A stretch of DNA of 64,000 nt, taken from NCBI GenBank assembly GCA_019856515.1, contig CP082230.1, forward strand, positions 4,898,001-4,962,000, read 5' to 3'. This document shows positions 50,701 to 60,826 of the stretch, in pieces. How positions within the stretch are numbered: position 1 is the stretch's first letter; the number at the start of each line of letters is the position of its first letter. The notes under the pieces were generated by a model that saw only the letters and a list, made by a program, of their open reading frames with translations, searched no databases and was not told where the DNA came from. The stretch is from Prolixibacteraceae bacterium (GTDB lineage: Bacteria > Bacteroidota > Bacteroidia > Bacteroidales > Prolixibacteraceae). Position numbers and translations under genes: made by a program.

Positions 50701-51086
50701 AGTAGATACTTTAGGTTAATATATGAATGAATAAAAAATACTTTCTCTTGATAGGTTAACTCAAAAGTATACTTATAATTTAATTGACTATGTGGCGTAT
50801 AGGGGGTGTTGTTGTGAATTAATGTTTATTTAATGATTTGTGTTGTAATTTAAGGGGGTGATTGGTTTTATTGTATGTTTTATTTTGTTTGGTGTTTTGT
50901 TTATAGGGGGGTTGTTTGTAAAAATATATTTATTGTTTATTTCGAGTGTGCAAGTAATTGTTACTATCTCTGCTATTTATTTTGACCAGTAAATAAAGCT
51001 CTGTATTTTTGTTCTTCTTATGCTTTACCGTTAATTTCGGAGTATAAGTACGATGCTGAATATAAATAACAAAACGTTCCATCTCC
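50701..51086. other. T/G-biased gap before uvrA
   Basis: A gene-free stretch in which the plus strand from about 50790 to 50940 is very rich in T and G. Three G-tracts (TAGGGGGTG or similar) start at about 50802, 50854 and 50906, each 52 nt apart, and the segments between them are loosely alike. No coding character. I see no recognisable promoter for uvrA. Confidence 0.45.
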
Positions 51087-53891
51087 ATGAACAAGAAGAA
51101 GAGACCACTCAAGAATGATATAATAGAGATTAAAGGTGCACGAGTTCATAACCTAAAGAACCTGTCTGTGAATATCCCAAGGAATCAATTTGTCGTGGTG
51201 ACAGGAGTTTCTGGTTCGGGAAAATCATCTCTTGCATTCGATACATTATATGCTGAAGGGCAACGTCGTTATGTCGAGAGTCTATCTTCTTATGCTCGTC
51301 AATTCCTTGGTCGTATTGATAAGCCAGAGGTGGATTATATCTATGGTATACCACCAGCGATAGCTATAGAGCAGAAAGTAAATATTCAGAATAATAGATC
51401 TACTGTAGGTACTTCAACAGAAGTGTATGATTTCTTACGTATTCTTTTTGCACGTTTAGGCAAAACCTTCTCGCCTATCTCAGGCAAAGAGGTCAAATGT
51501 TCAAGTGTTGAGGATGTGGTCAATTTCATTGTCTCTTATCCTGAAGGAACAAAGATGATGTTGATGGCGGCAAAAAGAGTTAGGGAAGGTCGAACACTTC
51601 TAGAAGAGTTGGATAGCCTACGACAACAAGGATTCTCAAGAATCAAGATTAATGATGAGTTAATCTCACTCTCTTCTTTGGATGAACGAGGTGATATAGA
51701 TGCTGATTCTTTTGATATTGTTGTCGATCGTTTGGCGGTATCTCATGATGAAGAAAGTCGATATCGTTATGCGGATTCTGTGCAGACAACATTCTTTGAA
51801 GGCGACGGAGATTGCGAAATTATTGTAATGAAGTCAAGAACAGATGAAGCACTCTTTTCATTCTCTAATCGGTTTGAGAAAGATGGAATAAAGTTTGATG
51901 TTCCTTCGCCTGAGATGTTTACTTTTAATAGTCCTACAGGTGCTTGTGAAGTATGTGAGGGGTATGGCAAAGTGCTTGGCATTGATCCTGACCTTGTAAT
52001 TCCAAACAAATCTCTCTCCATCTTTGAAGATGCGGTTGCTTGTTGGAGAGGAGAGAAGATGTCTGAGTGGAAAAATCAACTTCTTCTAAATGCCCATAAG
52101 TTTGATTTTCCTGTACATCGTCCATACATTGATCTAACCGAAGATGAAAAAAGATTATTATGGAGTGGCAATGATCATTTCGAAGGTATAGATGCTTTCT
52201 TTCGTATGGTGGAAGAGCAGGTTTATAAGGTGCAATATAGGGTTATGTTATCTCGTTATAGAGGCAAAACAACTTGTCCTTCATGTTTAGGATTCCGTCT
52301 AAAGAAAGAGAGTCGTTATGTAAAAGTTGGAGGCCGTTCTATCCAAGAGTTTTTGGATAAACCTGTATATGAACTAATCCCGATGTTTAAAGATATCGTC
52401 TTCGATGAGTATGAAGTGAAGGTGGCTAAAAGAGTTATTCATGAGATATCCAAAAGACTTGAACTAATTGATAAAGTTGGTTTAGGCTACTTGACATTAA
52501 ATAGACTTTCCTCTACGCTCTCTGGCGGTGAAAGCCAGCGACTTAATTTGGTGACATCACTCGGGAGTAGTTTGGTTGGATCACTATACATACTCGATGA
52601 GCCATCAATTGGCCTTCACTCTAAAGACACAGAGAAACTAATTGCTGTGTTGACTGAGTTGCGTGATCTAGGAAATACGGTACTCGTGGTGGAGCATGAT
52701 GAAGATATTATGCGTGCAGCAGATCAGATTATCGACATCGGTCCTCGTGCAGGAATGCATGGTGGAGAGGTGGTATTTCAAGGAAATATGGAGCAGCTTC
52801 TGGAAAGTGCTGAAACCTTAACATCGAAATATCTGTCAGGAACCATGAAGTTGGATGTCCCTTCTTCTCGTCGTTCAGTAAGAAATTTTATTACCGTACA
52901 TGGTGCCAATGAAAACAACCTGAACCATGTGACTGCTAAGTTTCCATTGAATATGTTAACTGTAGTTACAGGCGTGAGTGGATCAGGCAAGAGTACATTG
53001 GTGAAAAATACCCTTTGGCCATTCTTAGCCAAATACCTTGGGGGATATGGTAACCCAACCGGAGCTCATGATGTGGTTGATGGTGACCTGTCTGCTGTTC
53101 AGGCCGTTGAATTTGTTGACCAAAATCCTATTGGTAAATCTAGTCGCTCTAATGCCGTAACTTATCTTAAGATATACGATGATATACGTGCCCTATATGC
53201 CTCGCAAAAGCAAGCAAAAGTAATGGGTATGAAAGCAAACTACTTCTCGTTTAATAGTGAAGGAGGGCGTTGTGAGCAGTGTAATGGAGAGGGGGTTACA
53301 ACTGTCGAGATGCAATTCATGGCAGATGTAAGGCTTAAGTGTGATCTTTGTGATGGTAAGAGATTTAAGCCAGAAGTATTAGAGGTGAAATATCGAAAGA
53401 AAAACATATATGACATTCTTTCTTTAACGGTCAATCAAGCAGTAGACTTCTTCTCAGAAGTGGATAGTCGTTATGAGAAAGCAATTGTGAAGAAACTTAA
53501 AACACTTCAGGATGTCGGATTAGGCTACGTTAAACTAGGTCAATCTAGTAGTACACTTTCAGGAGGAGAGAGCCAGCGTGTGAAACTTGCTTCATTTCTT
53601 TGTAAAGAGAAAGCTGTACCAACGGTATTTATCTTTGATGAACCAACCACAGGACTTCATTTTGATGACATCGCACTATTGATGAAATCTCTTCAGTCGC
53701 TGATTGAAAGAGGCCATACGGTTATCATTATCGAGCATAACCTCGATGTGATAAAAACAGCCGACTGGATTATAGATCTAGGTCCTGGTGGTGGAAAAAG
53801 AGGTGGTGATATTGTTTTTGAAGGAACACCAGAGGAGTTGGTGGAATGTAAAGAGAGCGTCACTGCTCCATATTTAAAAGAGAAGCTATAA
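51087..53891 (+). CDS. uvrA: Excinuclease ABC subunit UvrA (Bacteroidota type)
   Basis: A 934-residue nucleotide excision repair ATPase. Two ABC modules: Walker A GVSGSGKSSL near residue 40 and GVSGSGKSTL near 630, and signatures LSGGESQR twice. The UvrB-binding insertion region is kept, and the C-terminal zinc module (CEQC, CDLC) is complete. The first zinc module has only its second half (CEVC) because the usual CPxCG part is replaced by SNRFEKDG; the family is known from other Bacteroidota in this form. A helicase gene follows 30 nt downstream, so the two form a likely operon. Confidence 0.93.
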   Translation: MNKKKRPLKNDIIEIKGARVHNLKNLSVNIPRNQFVVVTGVSGSGKSSLAFDTLYAEGQRRYVESLSSYARQFLGRIDKPEVDYIYGIPPAIAIEQKVNIQNNRSTVGTSTEVYDFLRILFARLGKTFSPISGKEVKCSSVEDVVNFIVSYPEGTKMMLMAAKRVREGRTLLEELDSLRQQGFSRIKINDELISLSSLDERGDIDADSFDIVVDRLAVSHDEESRYRYADSVQTTFFEGDGDCEIIVMKSRTDEALFSFSNRFEKDGIKFDVPSPEMFTFNSPTGACEVCEGYGKVLGIDPDLVIPNKSLSIFEDAVACWRGEKMSEWKNQLLLNAHKFDFPVHRPYIDLTEDEKRLLWSGNDHFEGIDAFFRMVEEQVYKVQYRVMLSRYRGKTTCPSCLGFRLKKESRYVKVGGRSIQEFLDKPVYELIPMFKDIVFDEYEVKVAKRVIHEISKRLELIDKVGLGYLTLNRLSSTLSGGESQRLNLVTSLGSSLVGSLYILDEPSIGLHSKDTEKLIAVLTELRDLGNTVLVVEHDEDIMRAADQIIDIGPRAGMHGGEVVFQGNMEQLLESAETLTSKYLSGTMKLDVPSSRRSVRNFITVHGANENNLNHVTAKFPLNMLTVVTGVSGSGKSTLVKNTLWPFLAKYLGGYGNPTGAHDVVDGDLSAVQAVEFVDQNPIGKSSRSNAVTYLKIYDDIRALYASQKQAKVMGMKANYFSFNSEGGRCEQCNGEGVTTVEMQFMADVRLKCDLCDGKRFKPEVLEVKYRKKNIYDILSLTVNQAVDFFSEVDSRYEKAIVKKLKTLQDVGLGYVKLGQSSSTLSGGESQRVKLASFLCKEKAVPTVFIFDEPTTGLHFDDIALLMKSLQSLIERGHTVIIIEHNLDVIKTADWIIDLGPGGGKRGGDIVFEGTPEELVECKESVTAPYLKEKL

Positions 53892-53921
53892 TAATCATTG
53901 ATCTCTTCGAGGACGTAATAT

Positions 53922-56105
53922 ATGCATTCAGATACTAAAGTGACCATTAATAAAGAGCTGGAATATGCTAAGGACTTTGTCTCAAAGTCCTCATGGCATA
54001 TATTTCTTACAGGCAAAGCGGGGACAGGTAAGACTACCTTTCTACGGTCTGTTCCAAAGATCACTAAGAAGAAGACAATTATTGTTGCGCCTACTGGTAT
54101 TGCTGCTATCAATGCTGGTGGTCAAACGATCCACTCTCTGTTTCAGATTCCTTTTGGTCCTCTATTGACCAAGAAGGCTGGTGCTTTAAAAAGTAGCTTA
54201 ACAGATCAAAAGATTAGAAAGAATAAGATCAAGCTCTTTCAATCAATGGAACTATTGGTAATTGATGAGATAAGTATGGTACGTGCTGATCTACTGGATG
54301 CCATAGATGAGATTCTACGTAAATATAGAAAAAGTGTCAAGCCATTTGGTGGTGTACAACTACTTCTTATTGGTGATATACAGCAGCTGCCTCCTGTGAT
54401 TACTAATGAGGATTGGAGTATCCTTAAGAACTTCTATCCTTCTCTTTTCTTTTTTAATAGTCATGCTTTTCGAACCTGTCGTTATATTCGTATAGAGCTT
54501 AAGAAGATCTATCGTCAAGACGATCCTGTATTTATACAGATATTGAATGAGGTGAGGGATGGCTTCTTGACAGGGAACTCTAAGGTGTTATTGAATCAAC
54601 GCTATATTCCTGGATTTAATCCCGATAAAGAACAAGGCTATATTCGATTGTCCACCCATAACGCATCTGTTAAAGCCATTAATGATAAAAAACTAGACGA
54701 GCTGAAAGGTAAACTCTTTGTCTATAAAGCCGATATTGAAGGAGAATATCCAAAACAGAACTATCCTACGGAGTCGTCGTTAGAGCTTAAGATCGGATCA
54801 CAGGTTATGTTTATTCGTAACGATAGTACTCCCGAAAAACGATTCTATAATGGAAAGATCGGAGAGGTAACCTTTCTGAATAGCAAAAAAGTACATGTCA
54901 AATGTGAAGATCTTGAGGAGACTATTATTGTTCCTAAAGAACAATGGGAGGAAGTGAAGTATGTGTTAAATAAAGAGACGGGAGCCTTAGAGACTAAGAT
55001 CGTTGGTGTCTTTACCCAGTTTCCACTCAAACTAGCATGGGCTATCACCATTCATAAGAGTCAAGGCTTGACCTTCTCTCGTGCCATTATTGACACCAAC
55101 CGTGCTTTCGATCATGGACAGACCTATGTCGCCTTAAGTCGATGTCGATCATTGGAGGGACTCGTGCTTACTCAACCTTTTAATGAGCATGCTGTGATTT
55201 GTGATGAAACAGTAAGACTATTTCATAAAATATCTTCTGACGTAGAACCTGATGATGATCTTCTTGATACAGCCCATAAGGAGTATCAAGTTTCTCTATT
55301 AAGAGATATATTTGGTACTGAAATACTAAAACAGTTGGTCTCGTCTGTATCGCATCAACTTCAATCACACTCTCGATGGGAGGGATCACTTTATGATACT
55401 ATGGAGAGCATCTTTATGGATGTTTTACAGCCATTAGAGGAGGTAACCAATCGTTTTATCAATCAGTTAAGTGTGATGATCTTTGAGAATAGAAAAGAAG
55501 ATCTCGCAAAGAGGTTACAAGAGGGGGCTCGTTACTACCAAACAAATCTTATTGAGAAGTTTGTAACAAAACTAACCAATGCTATATTCGAGTCTGACAA
55601 TACTGAGTTACGGGTAGAGTGGGGCGAACTGAATGAAACATTTTATCGTGTCATTGAAGCGAAGAACAAATGCTTTCAAGCATTGGGAAATGCGACGCCC
55701 GTAGCCGAGCTAAAAGAGTTGATTGCAAAAACAGAAGGCCGCTTGATTGTTAAACCTGTACGTTTTCAGCTTCAAGGCGTCGTATCTTCAAACCCCAAAC
55801 TGTTCAGTGTGCTTAAACTATGGCGTGAAGAGACGGCACAACTTCAAGACTGTTCCGAAGGTGCAGTACTTCATTTTAATATGATGAAACTCCTTGCCGA
55901 CCATGCTCCTGTAACCATGAGTCAACTAAAAACTCTTCCAGGTCTTGGTAAAGCAACACTCGATAAGTATGGTAGTGATCTTCTAAAAATGATTCGCGAA
56001 TGGACAGAGAGCCAAAAGAAAGAAGACCACACTCTGAAACAGATCAATGAAGATTTTGGATTAAAACTAACCAAAGAGACCTTCGAGCGATTCAAGAAGC
56101 TTTAG
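53922..56105 (+). CDS. Pif1/RecD-like SF1 helicase
   Basis: A 727-residue AAA_30/PIF1-type helicase with Walker A GKAGTGKTT at about 31-39, APTGIAAINAGGQTIHS, DEISM (Walker B, about 115), GDIQQLPPV, and the C-terminal motifs SQVMFIRND and TIHKSQGLTF with ALSRCRS. The last 70 residues (LPGLGKATLDKYGSDLLKMIREW) form an HRDC/HhH-like domain. It probably unwinds 5'-tailed DNA, and the position after uvrA suggests a repair role, though the link is by proximity only. Confidence 0.9.
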   Translation: MHSDTKVTINKELEYAKDFVSKSSWHIFLTGKAGTGKTTFLRSVPKITKKKTIIVAPTGIAAINAGGQTIHSLFQIPFGPLLTKKAGALKSSLTDQKIRKNKIKLFQSMELLVIDEISMVRADLLDAIDEILRKYRKSVKPFGGVQLLLIGDIQQLPPVITNEDWSILKNFYPSLFFFNSHAFRTCRYIRIELKKIYRQDDPVFIQILNEVRDGFLTGNSKVLLNQRYIPGFNPDKEQGYIRLSTHNASVKAINDKKLDELKGKLFVYKADIEGEYPKQNYPTESSLELKIGSQVMFIRNDSTPEKRFYNGKIGEVTFLNSKKVHVKCEDLEETIIVPKEQWEEVKYVLNKETGALETKIVGVFTQFPLKLAWAITIHKSQGLTFSRAIIDTNRAFDHGQTYVALSRCRSLEGLVLTQPFNEHAVICDETVRLFHKISSDVEPDDDLLDTAHKEYQVSLLRDIFGTEILKQLVSSVSHQLQSHSRWEGSLYDTMESIFMDVLQPLEEVTNRFINQLSVMIFENRKEDLAKRLQEGARYYQTNLIEKFVTKLTNAIFESDNTELRVEWGELNETFYRVIEAKNKCFQALGNATPVAELKELIAKTEGRLIVKPVRFQLQGVVSSNPKLFSVLKLWREETAQLQDCSEGAVLHFNMMKLLADHAPVTMSQLKTLPGLGKATLDKYGSDLLKMIREWTESQKKEDHTLKQINEDFGLKLTKETFERFKKL

Positions 56106-56109
56106 CCGT

Positions 56110-56457
56110 TTATTTGATGTCTGTGATACGATCAAATTCATTTGGATTAATATCACCTTTCTCCATAAAGAATTGATTAAACTCCACAAAAGAGCCATTA
56201 AAGTAGTCTCTGACAATGCGTAGACCAATGAATTGCATATACTCCTCTCTAGTTACTATTGGAAAGTATTGATGGGATCGTCCAAAAGCCCTGTAGCTCA
56301 CAAAACCCTTACGTTCTAAGATCCTTACAATCGTAGAGACGGTGTTGTAAGCTGGTTGAGGCATTTCGTACATCTCTACCAACTGTTTTACAAAGGCCTT
56401 TTCCATATCCCATAGAAAAAGCATGACCTGCTCTTCTGCTCTTGTTAACTCTTTCAT
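56110..56457 (-). CDS. BlaI/MecI-family transcriptional repressor
   Basis: A 115-residue winged-helix protein of the Penicillinase_R family (LTRAEEQVMLFLWDMEKAFVKQLVEMY, AYNTVSTIVRILERKGFVSYRAFGRSHQYFP). In most relatives a BlaR1 M56 peptidase gene sits directly downstream; here the next gene downstream is convergent, so this is an orphan regulator. The stop is only 4 nt from the converging helicase stop. Target unknown. Confidence 0.9.
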   Translation of the reverse strand: MKELTRAEEQVMLFLWDMEKAFVKQLVEMYEMPQPAYNTVSTIVRILERKGFVSYRAFGRSHQYFPIVTREEYMQFIGLRIVRDYFNGSFVEFNQFFMEKGDINPNEFDRITDIK

Positions 56458-56476
56458 GATAATGAGTGTTTAAATA

Positions 56477-56514
56477 AAAAAAAGAGAGAAACCCATCAGT
56501 GGATTTCTCTCTTT
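56477..56514 (-). terminator. Terminator of the sugar MFS gene
   Basis: An 11-bp stem (AAAGAGAGAAA against TTTCTCTCTTT) around CCCATCAGTGGA, with poly-A at 56477-56483 that reads as poly-U on the minus strand. Confidence 0.82.
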
Positions 56515-56539
56515 ATTATTCACCGAATGATCTCAATGA

Positions 56540-57826
56540 TTATGCATTGCTTGGCTTGTAACCTACCATTGCATACCATAGGATATAAAGTTCACATAAG
56601 ATTACAATAACCCATGTCATATCCCATCCACCTAAGATGTCAGCGAAGATACCTTGCATCCAAGGAAGTACAGCACCACCGGCTACACCGATCATTAATG
56701 CACCTGATCCTTTAGATGTATATTTACCTAATTTGTTTACTGCTAATGCAAAGATTGCTCCCCACATGATTGAGTGTACTAGGCCTACTCCTACCAATAA
56801 CCATGGGTTCTTCAACACCATACTTAGGACAATAAGTGTAGTGGCAACCAGAGAAGCAACTTTAAGTTGTAGTTGTCCAGAAACTTTAGCTAGGAATGAT
56901 CCACATAGACGTCCTACTAGCATTCCGAACCAGTAAAGAGAAGCCATCAATGCACCTTCTTTCATTACTTTTCCTAAGAATGCAACATCGCCTGTGAAAC
57001 CACTGCTCTCTGCGAAAAGTGTAATGTTTGCTCCGATACAAACCTCAGCACCTACATATACGAAAATACCAATTACACCATACTTAAGGTGTTTGAATGA
57101 CCATACGCTCTTTCCATCATCTACTGTCTCTTCATCTGCTCCTTCTGAACTAATGTTTGGAAGGTGTAGTTTACTTACAGTCAATGCAACTAATGCAACG
57201 GTTGCCATCAAGACAGCAAATGGTACATACAATTGATCTACCGATGGGTTTGCAGTTCCAGCAAATACAATACCAGACACAAAGAAAGGTGCCAATGTTG
57301 TACCGATAGAGTTTGATGCACCACCAATGTTTATACGAGTTACAGAAGATGTTCCTTCTACATCACAGTTTACCAAATATGGGTTAATCACTACCTGTAG
57401 TACAGCCAATGCACATCCTAAAAAGAATGATCCAATAAAGAAAATGATAAATGCATATGGAAGTGTTTCACCTTCGCCAATCGACATGGTTCCTAAAATG
57501 TCATTAGAGAATGCAGAAACTTCGAAAATACCTAATGCCATTACTAGCATGATCAAACCGCGAATAAGTGTCGATTTGTAACCATTTTTGTCTACCCATC
57601 TAGATGAGATATTACCCATTGCTGGATATCCCATGAAGAATGCGAAAGTAATGAATGTTGTTAGTGTATTTTTTAATGCGCCAACATTTGAAAGAAATGC
57701 ACCTTTAAGAGGGGCTTGGAATTGTTGGTTTACCACAGTTAGGAAACCTACGATAAAGAACAATGAAACCATTATTAGGAATGGCCCCATGTAATTCGGT
57801 TTTTGGGTTTTTGAACTCGATGTCAT
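56540..57826 (-). CDS. FHS-family sugar MFS transporter (FucP/NagP-like)
   Basis: A 428-residue 12-TM transporter. The opening (FLIMVSLFFIVGFLTVVNQQFQAPLKGAF), the FFMGYPAMGNISSRWVDKNGYKSTL motif, and VVINPYLVNC, together with GALMASLYWFGMLVGRL, are typical of fucose/galactose/N-acetylglucosamine H+ symporters of the FHS branch. The sugar is not resolved. It is a single-gene unit, not linked here to catabolic genes. Confidence 0.88.
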   Translation of the reverse strand: MTSSSKTQKPNYMGPFLIMVSLFFIVGFLTVVNQQFQAPLKGAFLSNVGALKNTLTTFITFAFFMGYPAMGNISSRWVDKNGYKSTLIRGLIMLVMALGIFEVSAFSNDILGTMSIGEGETLPYAFIIFFIGSFFLGCALAVLQVVINPYLVNCDVEGTSSVTRINIGGASNSIGTTLAPFFVSGIVFAGTANPSVDQLYVPFAVLMATVALVALTVSKLHLPNISSEGADEETVDDGKSVWSFKHLKYGVIGIFVYVGAEVCIGANITLFAESSGFTGDVAFLGKVMKEGALMASLYWFGMLVGRLCGSFLAKVSGQLQLKVASLVATTLIVLSMVLKNPWLLVGVGLVHSIMWGAIFALAVNKLGKYTSKGSGALMIGVAGGAVLPWMQGIFADILGGWDMTWVIVILCELYILWYAMVGYKPSNA

Positions 57827-58123
57827 GATTCTGTTTTATATTTACTTTTTGCGTTATATTTTCAGATTGGAGCTTTTGAATACCAATTCAGTTAGCCTAT
57901 CCCAAAAATATTATAATAATTTAGTTTGTTTTCAATGATGCAATGATAAATGTCCTTAATGTTAACTGTATGTCTCCTTGTGGCTGGTAGCCAGTGTTTT
58001 ATATGTGTATGTTTTATAATAGGTTATTTTTATTTGTTTTAATCCTTTATTTGTTTAAAGTCCTATTTTGACTTTGAAGATATTAACTGTAAATTTACTC
58101 TTATTAAATCCTATTTGAATACT

Positions 58124-60556
58124 ATGGTTGAAGAGCAGCTAGAAGGCGTTGTGGAACGAATTACTTATCGAAACGAAGAGAACGGTTGGACTGTTTTAAA
58201 AGTGAAACCTTCAGGATCACACCGAACCATATCGGTGGTGATGTATGGAGAGGATCTATTCGTGGGAAAGACCCTAGAGTTCTTCGGAAAATGGATTCAG
58301 CATAAATCTTATGGAAGACAGTTCGAGGTGAAAAGAGCTGTAGAGAAGGAGCCTGAATCATTAGATGCGCTTCAAAAATATTTGGGATCAGGTCTTATCT
58401 CTGGAGTGGGGCCTGCTATGGCTCGTAAGATTGTTCGTCACTTTGGCGATCATACTCTCGATGTTTTTGAAAACGACATCGAAAAGCTGCTTGATGTGCC
58501 TGGTATCTCAAAAAGTAAATTATCTAAAATAAAGAAGACATGGGAAAACCATAGTGCTACTCGTACTATGGTACAATATCTTCAAACAAATGACATCCCC
58601 ATTAGTTATGCCACCAAATTAATGGATCGATATGGTGCGTCTGCGCCTAAGGTAATCGAAGAGAATCCATATCGACTTATTGAAGAGTTGCATGGCATCG
58701 GTTTTGTTCGAGCGGATGCGATTGCCCTGGCTACAGGGATCGAACCACAAAGTCCACAACGAATAAAAGCTATGGTGCGCTATGTCCTTTCCCGCTCCAA
58801 AGAGGAGGGGAACTGTTATCTATTACATCATCATATCGAAGAGAAATTAAAGCGTTTAGACGACCGTGTCTCAACGGACCTGCTGAGTGAAGTGTTGCTC
58901 TCTCTAGAGAAAGATGCTAGCATTAAATCACGTCTTATAGACCAAGAGAAGGCCTATTATGACAATGCTTTATATGAGGCTGAAGATATCGTTGGAGATA
59001 AGATTCGATCATTAATCCTTGAAGACTATGCGCCATCTTTGTCTAAAAATAAAATTCAATTTGAAAAGTTAGAGAAGAGCGAGCCTTTTCCGCTCTCTGA
59101 AGAACAACGGGATGCTATTGCTAGCATACTGAAATGTCCGATCTCTATCCTTACCGGTGGTCCCGGTTGTGGTAAAACGACCACCTTAAAGCTATTGGTT
59201 AAGCTACTACAAGAGCGAAAACTCAAAGTGATGCTTGCTGCCCCAACAGGTCGGGCCGCTCAACGTATGGGAGATGTTATTGGTGTTGAGGCCAAAACCA
59301 TTCACCGTTTGCTCTCTTTTAATGCGATCACCAACTCTTTCAAATTTAATGAGAACGAGCCACTAGATGTGGATTTCCTGATTATCGATGAGACCTCTAT
59401 GTTGGATATCCAGCTTTCGTTTCATCTTTTGAGTGCCATTGGTGATCAGACACAAGTGTTGTTCATTGGGGATGTTGACCAGTTGCCATCGGTAGGTGCT
59501 GGAAATGTGCTTCACGATATGATTGAAAGCAATAAGGTTCCTGTATTTCGACTCTCCTCTGTGTTTAGACAAGCGGCTTCGAGTGCTATCATTCGTTATG
59601 CACACCAGTTGAATGAAGGGGTGTTGCCTGAGATACGTACTCCGTTTAAAGAGCCCGTCTTATGGAAGCAGAAAGAGGACTGTATGTTTATCGATAGTGA
59701 AGTGGCTACACAAGAACAGTCAGATTTTATCCGAAGGGTGAAAAAGTATTTTGCGTCACAAGTCGTAGATGACCAACAGAGTTCCAATCCAATGGATTAT
59801 GATGGATACACTTGGGATGGTTTTGAAGTGCCAGAGAAATTCAAACGAACCAACTTAACGCAAGTGGCATTGAGTGAATCAGAGAACCAAGGGTTACGTC
59901 ATATACTCAATAGAATATCACCCTATTCATCTATCCATTATGGGTTAAATGCATTAGAGATGATTCTTCGTCTCTACTGTACCACTATCGAACAGTATTA
60001 TGGCAAAGGTCTCGAAATACAGTTGCTTACACCAATGACCAAAGGTATTCTAGGGACTGAAAATCTAAACAACTGCATTCAATACCAAGTCAACCCATCT
60101 AAAGGGGAGAGAGACAAAGAGGTAAAAGTGGGTAAATACACATTGCGTGAAGGAGATCGTGTGATCCAAAAACGAAATAACTATAACCTTGAAGTCTTTA
60201 ATGGTGATATTGGTCATATCAGCACCATTGAGCCTCGTAAGAAAAAGATAGGTGTGGTCTACAAGGACAAGAGTGGAGAGAGAGAAGTCGTCTATAGTGC
60301 CGATGATTTCGTGGATCTCGACCTAGCTTATGCCATAACTATCCATAAATCTCAAGGGAGTGAATTCGATGCGGTGATCATTCCATTGGCTTACCAGCAC
60401 TTTACTATGCTGACCCGTAACCTTGTTTATACTGGAATGACTAGAGGAAAGAAGTTAGTTGTGTTTGTTGGAAATAGAGGAGCTTTGCGTCGTGCTGCTA
60501 GCAACACCAAACAGATCGAACGATTAACTTATCTCTCGGAACTGATACAATCCTAG
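58124..60556 (+). CDS. recD2: SF1 helicase RecD2
   Basis: An 810-residue stand-alone RecD-like DNA helicase. N-terminal OB-like section (EGVVERITYRNEENGWTVLKV), HhH-type region (GVGPAMARKIVRHFG and VPGISKSKLSKIKKTW), Walker A GGPGCGKTTTLK, APTGRAAQRMGD, DETSMLD, GDVDQLPSVGAGNVLHD, and the C-terminal TIHKSQGSEF with YTGMTRGKKLV. It moves 5' to 3' and takes part in repair in organisms without RecBC. I chose the ATG at 58124; the TTG at 58115 adds three residues. The 297-nt gap upstream has no other feature. Confidence 0.92.
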   Translation: MVEEQLEGVVERITYRNEENGWTVLKVKPSGSHRTISVVMYGEDLFVGKTLEFFGKWIQHKSYGRQFEVKRAVEKEPESLDALQKYLGSGLISGVGPAMARKIVRHFGDHTLDVFENDIEKLLDVPGISKSKLSKIKKTWENHSATRTMVQYLQTNDIPISYATKLMDRYGASAPKVIEENPYRLIEELHGIGFVRADAIALATGIEPQSPQRIKAMVRYVLSRSKEEGNCYLLHHHIEEKLKRLDDRVSTDLLSEVLLSLEKDASIKSRLIDQEKAYYDNALYEAEDIVGDKIRSLILEDYAPSLSKNKIQFEKLEKSEPFPLSEEQRDAIASILKCPISILTGGPGCGKTTTLKLLVKLLQERKLKVMLAAPTGRAAQRMGDVIGVEAKTIHRLLSFNAITNSFKFNENEPLDVDFLIIDETSMLDIQLSFHLLSAIGDQTQVLFIGDVDQLPSVGAGNVLHDMIESNKVPVFRLSSVFRQAASSAIIRYAHQLNEGVLPEIRTPFKEPVLWKQKEDCMFIDSEVATQEQSDFIRRVKKYFASQVVDDQQSSNPMDYDGYTWDGFEVPEKFKRTNLTQVALSESENQGLRHILNRISPYSSIHYGLNALEMILRLYCTTIEQYYGKGLEIQLLTPMTKGILGTENLNNCIQYQVNPSKGERDKEVKVGKYTLREGDRVIQKRNNYNLEVFNGDIGHISTIEPRKKKIGVVYKDKSGEREVVYSADDFVDLDLAYAITIHKSQGSEFDAVIIPLAYQHFTMLTRNLVYTGMTRGKKLVVFVGNRGALRRAASNTKQIERLTYLSELIQS

Positions 60557-60826
60557 TGTCATCAGATCGTTGATGAGATAAAATAGGCCTTGTTTAGTCG
60601 ATTCCATCAACCTTCTGCTCTATATTTTCTGTATGATATCATTCCAACTCAATATACCATAGGGAGATGATTACATTAAACAGGACGGGTATGTTAAACT
60701 CAGTCTGAGATATTTGTATTTAAGAATAAAAATATCTCAAAATTTATACAGAGATAATTTTACACCGTCCCCAATATAGCAACACCCCCTCTTTGCACCT
60801 ATTATGCTATAGATAAACAGCTGTTT

